This document shows positions 1 through 5,763 of a DNA stretch of 16,768 nucleotides, one piece after another. A program made the translations under genes and the position numbers. The first letter of the stretch is position 1, and every line of letters begins with the position of its first letter. The notes under the pieces are model-generated. The model was not told the DNA's origin. It saw nothing but the letters and a program-made list of their open reading frames with translations, and did no database searches. Source of the stretch: JAGHKQ01 sp041920565 (GTDB taxonomy: Bacteria; Bacillota; Bacilli; Bacillales; Bacillaceae_G); contig JBHGXS010000114.1 in NCBI GenBank assembly GCA_041920565.1, positions 1-16,768 of the forward strand, written 5' to 3'.

Positions 1-1
1 C

Positions 2-85
2 GGCATCATTGATAAACAAACAACGTATGATGAATACTTAGAAAACGAAGAGTTGCAAAAACAAGTCGAAAAAATGTATGCATAA
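2..85 (+). CDS. 3' end of an unidentified protein gene (partial)
   Basis: One frame is open from the window edge to a TAA at 83-85 and gives 27 C-terminal residues, ending in ENEELQKQVEKMYA. The tail is charged and probably helical. A strong rho-independent terminator begins directly at the stop codon, which supports this being a genuine gene end. The rest of the gene lies outside the window, so I cannot identify the product. Confidence 0.6.
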   Translation, partial: GIIDKQTTYDEYLENEELQKQVEKMYA

Positions 86-116
86 AAGTGGGGAATTCCC
101 CGCTTTTTTGTTTTTT
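84..116 (+). terminator. Rho-independent terminator
   Basis: A stem of AAAAGTGGGG (84-93) and CCCCGCTTTT (98-107) closes an AATT loop, with one G-U pair. A run of T residues broken by one G follows (104-116). It ends the partial gene at the left edge. Confidence 0.9.
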
Positions 117-184
117 ATTATAAAATTTTCTTTTAAAACCGACAATATTTGTCGTAATTTCATGTATTTACACGAAAAGATAAC

Positions 185-235
185 TTGCTTAACCACTTGT
201 ACATAGTCATAAAATGATTTAATATTTAAAATATT
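185..235 (+). promoter_or_regulatory. Possible promoter and CodY-like site before the LIV-type binding protein
   Basis: The AT-rich leader holds weak promoter elements: TTGCTT at 185-190 and CATAAA at 208-213, spaced 17. The segment 221-235, AATATTTAAAATATT, matches the CodY consensus AATTTTCWGAAAATT at 11 of 15 positions. It would suit a branched-chain amino acid gene, but an AT-rich background makes chance matches common. Slightly upstream is a short perfect dyad, CGACAA-TAT-TTGTCG (140-154), of unknown meaning. Confidence 0.25.
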
Positions 236-267
236 CAAACAATTAATCTGTACAAGGGGTGGAAACA

Positions 268-1449
268 ATGAGTAAAAAGACAGGATTATCTCTTTTATTA
301 ACAGGCGTATTAGCAGTGAGTCTTCTAGCCGGCTGCGGAGCAAAGGAAAAAACAGCAACAACATCCGAAGGCGGAGGAAAAGTGATTAAAATCGTATCGC
401 AATCACCGTTATCCGGAGGATCTGCATCATTTGGAGAGTCCGTGAAATTAGGGACGCAATTGGCTGTTGAAGAGCAAAAAGCAGAATTTAAGAAGCTTGG
501 CTTTGATTTGCAGTTTGTTCCTTATGATGACCAAGGGGATGCGAAAAAAGGGGTGGCAAATGCACAGGTAATCGGCGCGGATAAAGCAGTTTTTGGTGTT
601 GTCGGTCACTTGATGTCCGGTGTTTCCATTGCGGCATCTGAAACGTATGAAAAATACAACCTGGTAATGGTATCTCCGTCCAGCACGGCGGTTGATTTGA
701 CAGAACGCGGCTTAAAATCTGTAGCACGCCTCGTAGCGCGCGATGACTTGCAAGGACCGTCCGCAGCGAAATATGCGGTAGAAAAATTGGGTGCAAAGAA
801 AATTTTTATCATTCAAGATAAATCTGCATACGGTACAGGTTTAGCAGATGCATTTAAGAAAGAAGCTGAAACGATTGGAGCAGAAGTAGTAGGATACGAA
901 GGCATCACAATCGGAGAGAAAGACTTTAACGGCGTGTTAAACCAAGTGCTGTCTAAGAAGCCGGACTTGATTTATTTCGGTGGTCTGTACGCGGAGGGAG
1001 GTATTCTTGTTAAACAGGCTCGTGAAAAAGGAATTACAACCCCGATCATGGGCGGTGACGGTATCGATTCTCCAACAATGGCAGATGTTGCGCAAGATGC
1101 GTTAAAAGACACATATTATACTACAGTTGCGACTGCGCCGACTTCTACAGAAGCCGGAAAGAAATTTGCGGAGAGCTACAAAAAGAAATTTGGTAAAGAA
1201 GTGGAAGCATTCTCAGCATACAGCTACGATTCAGCAGGAGTAATCTTACAAGGAATCAAGGATGCTATTAAAAAGAACGGCGGCAAGTATCCATCCCGTC
1301 AAGATGTCCAAAGTGCAGTACGCAGCATCCAAGATTACAACGGTGTCATTACAAAAGTAAGCTTTGATGAAAAAGGCGACAACAAGTACGCTAAAGTATA
1401 TATTTACAAGTATGAAGGCGAAAACTATCCTGGTAGGAAAGAAGGATAA
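268..1449 (+). CDS. Branched-chain amino acid-type ABC transporter substrate-binding lipoprotein
   Basis: A 393-residue extracytoplasmic solute receptor of the LivJ/LivK type (periplasmic binding protein type 1 fold). It is expected to be tethered to the outer face of the membrane and to deliver leucine, isoleucine, valine or related ligands to an ABC permease. The N-terminus has a lipoprotein signal peptide with lipobox LAGC at about residues 19-22. The mature part starts with the family-typical IKIVSQSPLSGGSASFGES and contains the GVVGHLMSGVSIAASETYEKYN and VMVSPSSTAVDLTERG segments. I chose ATG 268 because AAGGGGTGG (254-262) sits 5 bases upstream; a GTG at 259 lies inside that site. No permease or ATPase genes are nearby, so it probably works with a transporter encoded elsewhere. 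Ligand specificity is inferred only from family. Confidence 0.93.
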   Translation: MSKKTGLSLLLTGVLAVSLLAGCGAKEKTATTSEGGGKVIKIVSQSPLSGGSASFGESVKLGTQLAVEEQKAEFKKLGFDLQFVPYDDQGDAKKGVANAQVIGADKAVFGVVGHLMSGVSIAASETYEKYNLVMVSPSSTAVDLTERGLKSVARLVARDDLQGPSAAKYAVEKLGAKKIFIIQDKSAYGTGLADAFKKEAETIGAEVVGYEGITIGEKDFNGVLNQVLSKKPDLIYFGGLYAEGGILVKQAREKGITTPIMGGDGIDSPTMADVAQDALKDTYYTTVATAPTSTEAGKKFAESYKKKFGKEVEAFSAYSYDSAGVILQGIKDAIKKNGGKYPSRQDVQSAVRSIQDYNGVITKVSFDEKGDNKYAKVYIYKYEGENYPGRKEG

Positions 1450-1464
1450 GTTGTAAAGTAATAA

Positions 1465-1501
1465 AAAAAAACGGCAGATTGCAATTCATCTGCCGTTTTT
1501 T
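1465..1501 (+). terminator. Rho-independent terminator
   Basis: The stem AAAAAAACGGCAGAT (1465-1479) pairs with ATCTGCCGTTTTTTT (1488 onward) around an 8-base loop. The A-tract and T-tract flanks could let it work in both directions, but only the plus strand has an adjacent gene. Confidence 0.92.
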
Positions 1502-1613
1502 TATGTTTCAAATTTTCTTTCATATTAAGATATTAAGTTCCCAAGGGATCTTGCTGCAAATTAGAATAAATGCACTGTATGATAAGGGATTAGTTACTTT
1601 TTTGTACAGTATT

Positions 1614-1642
1614 AACCTATTCCGCTTTTGTCACATACATTA
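1614..1642 (+). promoter_or_regulatory. Sigma-K-type (late mother-cell) promoter
   Basis: AACC at 1614-1617 and CATACATTA at 1634-1642 leave exactly 17 bases between the AC and the CATA. This fits the Bacillus sigma-K consensus (AC, N16-17, CATANNNTA) with every core base present. It lies 33 bases before the GTG start of a GerPA/F-like gene. The known gerP operon of Bacillus is sigma-K driven, so motif and gene content agree. Sigma-E recognises a similar -10, so overlap between the two is possible. Confidence 0.7.
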
Positions 1643-1674
1643 TTAATAGCTATCAATCAGAGAGGGGAATCGAC

Positions 1675-2016
1675 GTGTCATGTGTAATCAACATCCATTC
1701 CATTAAAATTAACAGCATGGCCAGCAACGCTTCTTTCAACATCGGTCCCGCATTTCACAGCAGCCACAGTGCTATGACTCAATTACAGGGAAGCAATGCG
1801 TCTGTCGGAGACCAATCCCCAGCGAAAGCATATATGCAAAATTCATGGTGGAATCCCGGTATGAACAATGAAGATCCGCCGGATAATTCAAAATCGGATC
1901 AGCCGGACAAAGCGGCACCGGGTCAATCGGTCTGGCAAATCGGTCAGGGGGCAACCCTTGCTCCGTCTGATGCCGCAATGCAGCCCATTCAGCAAAACGG
2001 AAGTGAAGTAATTTAG
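1675..2016 (+). CDS. GerPA/GerPF-like spore germination (coat permeability) protein
   Basis: A 113-residue protein. Its first 45 residues, with INIHSIKINSMASNASFNIG and then a segment ending SNASVGD, follow the short repeated beta pattern of GerPA/GerPF-type proteins (roughly V/I-K-I-x-S, F-x-I-G, and a G-S-x-x-x-x-G-D close). In Bacillus the GerP proteins are small coat-associated proteins needed for germinants to cross the coat. The remaining residues form a low-complexity, Pro/Gln/Asp/Asn-rich tail that typical 70-80-residue GerPA/F proteins lack. The GTG start at 1675 is set by AGAGGGG at 1661-1667. A sigma-K-like promoter precedes it and a 44-residue ORF follows 25 bases downstream. The family call rests on pattern recognition; the exact paralogue is not assigned. 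Confidence 0.72.
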   Translation: MSCVINIHSIKINSMASNASFNIGPAFHSSHSAMTQLQGSNASVGDQSPAKAYMQNSWWNPGMNNEDPPDNSKSDQPDKAAPGQSVWQIGQGATLAPSDAAMQPIQQNGSEVI

Positions 2017-2041
2017 AAGGTGATAATTGGGGAGGCAATCA

Positions 2042-2176
2042 GTGTATTATACAATCAAGTTGAATTTTGATTTGGCGTATAAAACGAATACACACCGAAT
2101 ATCGAACTTATTAGAGCAATTAATTAGTTGCGAAGACATCAGCATTGCATTTATGATGCAACAGACCAGTCTGTAG
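2042..2176 (+). CDS. Small hypothetical protein, likely co-expressed with the GerP-like gene
   Basis: A 44-residue ORF starting at GTG 2042, with a very strong ribosome binding site GGGGAGG (2029-2035) six bases upstream. It begins MYYTIKLNFDLAYKTNTHRI and continues with a helix-like LLEQLISCEDISIAF segment. It starts 25 bases after the GerP-like stop codon, and a hairpin terminator begins 23 bases after its own stop, so the two probably form one sporulation operon. I do not recognise the family; the reading frame rests on the ribosome binding site and this spacing. Confidence 0.6.
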   Translation: MYYTIKLNFDLAYKTNTHRISNLLEQLISCEDISIAFMMQQTSL

Positions 2177-2199
2177 CCAAACTATACCGTTCAATGATG

Positions 2200-2227
2200 A
2201 AGAACTCCTTTTCAAAGGGGTTCTTTT
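2200..2227 (+). terminator. Probable rho-independent terminator
   Basis: AAGAACTCCTTT (2200-2211) pairs with AAAGGGGTTCTT (2214-2225), with one G-U pair and a tight loop. The U-rich tail (TTCTTTT) is short. It closes the GerP-like two-gene unit. Confidence 0.7.
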
Positions 2228-2312
2228 CCAGTTCTTACACAAATTTTATTCATAAAATTACAGTGGCTGGAAATGATAAGAAGTGGGTATTCATAAGCAA
2301 GGAGGAAAAATC

Positions 2313-2462
2313 ATGAACGAAGAACAGCGAAATTTAATTTTATTTGAATTGGACAAGGCCAGACGCGATTATGAGTATATGCATGATGACACGAGGTTTT
2401 ATGACGGGAAAATAGCAGCGCTTGAGGAAGTTTGCCGTATTTTACATATAAAATCAGAATAA
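2313..2462 (+). CDS. Small hypothetical protein (49 residues)
   Basis: ATG 2313 is preceded by AAGGAGG (2300-2306) at ideal spacing, and a strong terminator follows 9 bases after the TAA. The protein begins MNEEQRNLILFELDKARRDY; it is acidic, likely helical throughout and soluble, with a single Cys near the C-terminus. The terminator at 2200-2227 suggests that it has its own promoter, which I could not place. Short helical proteins like this are common in Bacillus genomes and mostly uncharacterised. I do not assign a function. Confidence 0.8.
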   Translation: MNEEQRNLILFELDKARRDYEYMHDDTRFYDGKIAALEEVCRILHIKSE

Positions 2463-2471
2463 ACAAGCAAG

Positions 2472-2512
2472 AAAAGCATACAAATCTATTGGATAGACTG
2501 TATGCTTTTTAT
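2472..2512 (+). terminator. Rho-independent terminator
   Basis: AAAAGCATACA (2472-2482) pairs with TGTATGCTTTT (2499-2509), and an inner stem TCTAT/ATAGA extends it to a TGG loop. A T-tract follows. It ends the 49-residue protein gene. Confidence 0.9.
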
Positions 2513-2586
2513 ATGATAAATTGTTACAAAAATATTATAAAAATTAAATTTATTAAATGTTTTTTTAAAAATATTAAAATTCAATA

Positions 2587-2614
2587 TTTACAAATCTGAA
2601 ATTTTTAGTAGAAT
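2587..2614 (+). promoter_or_regulatory. Sigma-A promoter of the oppA-like gene
   Basis: TTTACA (2587-2592) and TAGAAT (2609-2614) are separated by 16 bases, each one mismatch from the vegetative consensus. The predicted start point is near 2621, about 105 bases before the ATG. It is embedded in a very AT-rich stretch (2513-2710) that contains no gene. Confidence 0.65.
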
Positions 2615-2630
2615 GTAGATAAGTAATAGA

Positions 2631-2645
2631 AATTTTCTGATAATT
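2631..2645 (+). promoter_or_regulatory. CodY box
   Basis: AATTTTCTGATAATT matches the CodY consensus AATTTTCWGAAAATT at 14 of 15 positions, differing only at position 11. It lies about 10 bases beyond the predicted transcription start. Binding there would block initiation or elongation when branched-chain amino acids and GTP are plentiful. Oligopeptide uptake genes are known CodY targets in Bacillus, so the context agrees. Confidence 0.72.
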
Positions 2646-2726
2646 TTAGTTATGTAACTTTATAGAATTACAAGGAAATTTCTATTGCAAACGTCAAAGA
2701 TACATATTTTAAGGAGGGCAATTAAA

Positions 2727-4415
2727 ATGAAGAAAAAACTATCCGCTGTCGTAGCACCGGTCCTGGTAATGAGCTTAGCTTTAACTGCGTGCTCCGGCGA
2801 GAAAAAAGATACTAATACTACTGCAAAGCCGGAGAAGAAAGAAGAGGGATCAAAGCTGGCTAGCAAACAAGTGTTGAACTTGCTTGATACGTCCGAGATC
2901 CCTTCTATGGATTCTACTCTAGCAACTGACCAAGTTTCTTTTAACGTAATGAACAACGTAATGGAAGGTTTATACCGTCTTGATAAAGATAACAAACCGA
3001 CTCCTGGTGTTGCTGAATCTTTTGAAAAGAGTGCAGACGGCAAGACATACACATTCAAACTTCGCAAGGATGCGAAGTGGTCTAACGGAGACCCTGTAAC
3101 TGCAAAAGATTTTGTCTACTCCTGGCGCCGTGCGGTAGATCCTGCGACTGCGGCTGAGTATGCGTACATCATGTTCGATGTGAAAAACGCACAAAAAATC
3201 AATAATAAAGAGCTTCCTGTAGATCAATTAGGTGTAAAAGCTGTTGACGACTATACTTTAGAAGTACAGCTTGAAAACGCAGTTCCGTATTTCGTTGAGT
3301 TAACATCGTTCGCAACTTTCTATCCGTTAAACGAGAAATTCGTGAAAGCACAAGGCGACAAGTTCGGTCTTGAAGCAAGCACAACTCTTTACAACGGACC
3401 ATTCGTATTAAGCGATTGGAAACACGAGCAAAGCTTCCAGTTAAAGAAAAACCCGAACTACTGGGATAACAAAACTGTTAAGCTTGAAGAAATCAACTTC
3501 AACATCGTAAAAGATGTTGCGACTGGCGTAAACTTATATGAAACAAAAGAAGTTGACCGCGTTGGTTTATCTGCTGAGTTCGTAGACAAATACAAGTCCG
3601 ATGCAAACTTCAAGACTTCTAAAGACAGCTCTGTATACTTCTTGCGTTTAAACCAAAAGAGAGCAGGCAAGGACACTCCGCTTGCTAACATAAACGTTCG
3701 TAAGGCAATCAGCATGGCGTTTGATAAAGAAGCGTTAGTTAACGTAATCCTAAACAACGGATCTACTGCTGCAAACTTCCTAGTACCGAAAGATTTCGTT
3801 AAAGGTCCGGACGGCAAAGACTTCCGTGACAACAACGGCGAAATGAACAAATACAATGTGGAAAAAGCGAAAAAAGCTTGGGCAGATGCGAAGAAAGAGC
3901 TTGGCACGGATAAAGTGACTTTAGAACTATTAAACTATGACAGCGAAAGCGCGAAGAAAATCGGCGAATACTTAAAAGAGCAGTTAGAAAAGAACTTGGA
4001 AGGCTTAACTGTGAACATTAAGCAACAGCCGTTCGCTCAAAAGCTTGATTTAGAGTCTAAAGGCGACTACGACTTCTCCTTCGCAGGCTGGGGTCCTGAC
4101 TATCCAGATCCAATGACATTCGTTGACATGTTCGTAACTGACGGTTCTCATAACCAAATGGGATACTCCAACCCTAAATATGATGAGCTAGTGAAGAAAG
4201 CGAAAGGCGAGTTGACTACTGACGTGAAAGCTCGTTGGAAAGCGTTAGTAGATGCAGAAAAAATCTTATTTGACGATGCTGCAATCGCTCCATTATATCA
4301 ACGCGGCAGTGCATATTTACAACGTCCGTATGTCAAGAATGTTTACGATCACCAATTCGGCGGCGACTTCTCTTACAAGTGGGCATACATCACTGCAGAG
4401 AAAGACGCGAAGTAA
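2727..4415 (+). CDS. OppA/DppE-type oligopeptide ABC transporter substrate-binding lipoprotein
   Basis: A 562-residue peptide receptor of the SBP_bac_5 family. It should sit on the outer membrane face and pass oligopeptides to an Opp or Dpp permease. The signal peptide ends in lipobox LTAC (about residues 19-22), followed by a Lys/Glu/Thr-rich linker. Family segments visible are LNLLDTSEIPSMDSTLATDQ, then RKDAKWSNGDPVTAKDFVYS at about residue 113 and the NVRKAISMAFDKEALV segment in the second lobe. The start at ATG 2727 is fixed by AAGGAGG (2711-2717). Permease and ATPase genes are absent from the window, so it is an orphan receptor, a common pattern in Bacillales. Expression is probably sigma-A driven and CodY repressed. 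Ligand range cannot be read from the sequence. Confidence 0.95.
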   Translation: MKKKLSAVVAPVLVMSLALTACSGEKKDTNTTAKPEKKEEGSKLASKQVLNLLDTSEIPSMDSTLATDQVSFNVMNNVMEGLYRLDKDNKPTPGVAESFEKSADGKTYTFKLRKDAKWSNGDPVTAKDFVYSWRRAVDPATAAEYAYIMFDVKNAQKINNKELPVDQLGVKAVDDYTLEVQLENAVPYFVELTSFATFYPLNEKFVKAQGDKFGLEASTTLYNGPFVLSDWKHEQSFQLKKNPNYWDNKTVKLEEINFNIVKDVATGVNLYETKEVDRVGLSAEFVDKYKSDANFKTSKDSSVYFLRLNQKRAGKDTPLANINVRKAISMAFDKEALVNVILNNGSTAANFLVPKDFVKGPDGKDFRDNNGEMNKYNVEKAKKAWADAKKELGTDKVTLELLNYDSESAKKIGEYLKEQLEKNLEGLTVNIKQQPFAQKLDLESKGDYDFSFAGWGPDYPDPMTFVDMFVTDGSHNQMGYSNPKYDELVKKAKGELTTDVKARWKALVDAEKILFDDAAIAPLYQRGSAYLQRPYVKNVYDHQFGGDFSYKWAYITAEKDAK

Positions 4416-4421
4416 TAACGC

Positions 4422-4455
4422 AAAGAGCATATACATTTCGTATATGCTCTTTTTG
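4422..4455 (+). terminator. Rho-independent terminator
   Basis: AAAGAGCATATAC (4422-4434) pairs with GTATATGCTCTTT (4440-4452) around ATTTC, followed by Ts. It begins 7 bases after the oppA-like stop codon. Confidence 0.93.
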
Positions 4456-4471
4456 TATGTTCACGAAAGTT

Positions 4472-4477
4472 TATAAT
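4472..4477 (+). promoter_or_regulatory. Possible -10 element for the methyltransferase gene
   Basis: A perfect TATAAT lies 46 bases before the methyltransferase ATG, just past the preceding terminator. No good -35 hexamer is visible at 16-18 bases upstream, because that stretch falls in the terminator's T-tract. A short leader would fit, but the call is weak. Confidence 0.3.
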
Positions 4478-4523
4478 AACGAATATTTATGAAGCATAAA
4501 CAATTTGAATACGGGAGACAGCT

Positions 4524-5252
4524 ATGAATGATTATAATTATTTAGATTTCATTGCTTTATTAGGGGTGGGAAGTGCGCATCCCGGGGGATTTTCAATAAC
4601 AAAAAATATACTGCGTAATATAGGATTATCAAAGAAAACAAAAGTATTAGACGCAGGATGCGGAACAGGGAAAACAGCGGCCTATATTGCGAAAACGTAT
4701 GGCTGCTTTGTCACTGCAATCGATAATCATCCAATCATGCTTGAAAAAGCACAGAAAAGATTTCAAATGGAAAAAGTACCTGTAAAGCTTCTGCAGGCAA
4801 ATGCAGAGCGACTTCCTTTTCAAAATCAATCCTTTCACCTCATTTTGTCCGAATCGGTTACATCATTTACTAACATTCCGGCTACCATAAGAGAATACCA
4901 TCGTACGTTAAAAAATAAGGGGATTGTAATTGCTATCGAAATGGCAACAGAGCGATCTTTGTATGAAAGAGAGGTTCGTGAAATACAATCCTTTTATGGG
5001 AATACAGATCTGCTTACGGAACAAGAGTGGATAGACAAATGGAAGGAAAACGGTTTTCCAAACATCAGAGTCATCGGAGGAGGGAGCATTGCTTCGGTAC
5101 AAGGACAATATTCCGCAGAACCGGAGTTTCATGTCTCTCAGCAAATAAATGAAGAAATATACCGTCTATGGTCGCAGCATGATTACATTTTGCGAAAATA
5201 TAGTCACGTATTAGGTCACCGTATATTTGTCTGCAGCAAAACAGCCAACTGA
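4524..5252 (+). CDS. Class I SAM-dependent methyltransferase
   Basis: A 242-residue protein with the Rossmann-type S-adenosylmethionine fold. Motif I is VLDAGCGTG at residues 41-49, and an acidic residue in AIDNHPIMLEKA probably ends strand beta-2. ANAERLPFQNQSFHLILSES covers motifs II-III, resembling UbiE/Methyltransf_11 enzymes. The N-terminal HPGGFSITKNIL segment precedes the fold and probably helps cap the active site. The substrate cannot be inferred: members methylate small molecules, lipids or rRNA. ATG 4524 has GGGAGA upstream. It is a single-gene unit between terminators, convergent with the next gene; its stop codon lies within the shared hairpin. Confidence 0.9.
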   Translation: MNDYNYLDFIALLGVGSAHPGGFSITKNILRNIGLSKKTKVLDAGCGTGKTAAYIAKTYGCFVTAIDNHPIMLEKAQKRFQMEKVPVKLLQANAERLPFQNQSFHLILSESVTSFTNIPATIREYHRTLKNKGIVIAIEMATERSLYEREVREIQSFYGNTDLLTEQEWIDKWKENGFPNIRVIGGGSIASVQGQYSAEPEFHVSQQINEEIYRLWSQHDYILRKYSHVLGHRIFVCSKTAN

Positions 5253-5268
5253 AACTAGTTGGCTGTTT
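5239..5268. terminator. Shared bidirectional hairpin between convergent genes
   Basis: AAACAGCCAACT (5239-5250) and AGTTGGCTGTTT (5257-5268) form a perfect 12-bp stem around GAAACT. The stem contains the methyltransferase stop codon and lies 5 bases from the end of the minus-strand gene. U-tracts are short on both strands, longest (TTTT) in the minus-strand direction. Confidence 0.75.
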
Positions 5269-5273
5269 GTGCA

Positions 5274-5585
5274 TTAAAAGAAAAACAACGCAGCTAATGC
5301 AATGCCGACAATAAAGCCGAGTGCCAGCTCCACTTCTGCACCGTAATAATAATTATACGGACCAAATGGACCAGGACCATAGGGCCCCAAATCATCATCG
5401 TAATCATAGCCGCGATAACCATATCCGTCATTCGTGCGGGATTTTTTCTTTAGCGGGCGAAAGATTACAGAGTCTTTTGCCACGTCTGTAAGTCTTCCGA
5501 AATGCACTCTGCCGGAGCGGTCTTCAATCCTTACAACTCGTCCGTGATATCTGCAGCATATGTCATACAATTCATTTCGCGACAA
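5274..5585 (-). CDS. Small membrane protein with an N-terminal beta domain and a Tyr/Gly/Pro-rich linker
   Basis: A 103-residue protein with three parts. Residues 1-45, including RYHGRVVRIEDRSGRVHFGR, look like a small beta-barrel of Sm-like or SH3-like type (inference). Residues 48-80 form a low-complexity stretch rich in Tyr, Gly, Asp and Pro (GYGYRGYDYDDDLGPYGPGP). The last 19 residues, ELALGFIVGIALAALFFF, form one transmembrane helix at the extreme C-terminus. The start is TTG (5585-5583 on the minus strand), supported by AAGGAGGAT 5 bases upstream. Tyr/Gly-rich segments are common in spore coat and surface proteins, but I see no sporulation promoter of good quality here. I do not recognise a named family. 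Confidence 0.75.
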   Translation of the reverse strand: MSRNELYDICCRYHGRVVRIEDRSGRVHFGRLTDVAKDSVIFRPLKKKSRTNDGYGYRGYDYDDDLGPYGPGPFGPYNYYYGAEVELALGFIVGIALAALFFF

Positions 5586-5678
5586 GGATAATCCTCCTTC
5601 CTGTTTAGCTTCTATTACTATATTATCTTTTTCATAGCTTGCTTGTGTGCTTGTCTAATAGACATATATTAAATAGAA

Positions 5679-5694
5679 GGGAAATATATTTCCC
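5679..5694. repeat. Perfect 16-bp palindrome in a divergent intergenic region
   Basis: GGGAAATATATTTCCC is its own reverse complement. It lies 93 bases upstream of the minus-strand TTG start and 69 bases before the dehydrogenase start. A dimeric repressor site for either or both genes is plausible. A CATATATTA sequence (5663-5671) just before it resembles a sigma-E or sigma-K -10 element but lacks a matching -35. Confidence 0.45.
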
Positions 5695-5763
5695 GATATT
5701 TTTGTTCATGATTTTATGAAATAAAGAATATTGTACAGTATACAGGATATGGGGGTGCGGCTA

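Noticed and set aside
38..364. 108-codon minus-strand ORF
   Set aside because: It crosses a terminator, an AT-rich leader and the signal-peptide region of the binding protein on the other strand; its Phe/Leu-rich text reflects base composition.
2128..2316. 62-codon plus-strand ORF
   Set aside because: It overlaps the better-supported 44-residue ORF and a terminator hairpin, has no ribosome binding site, and its protein text looks random.
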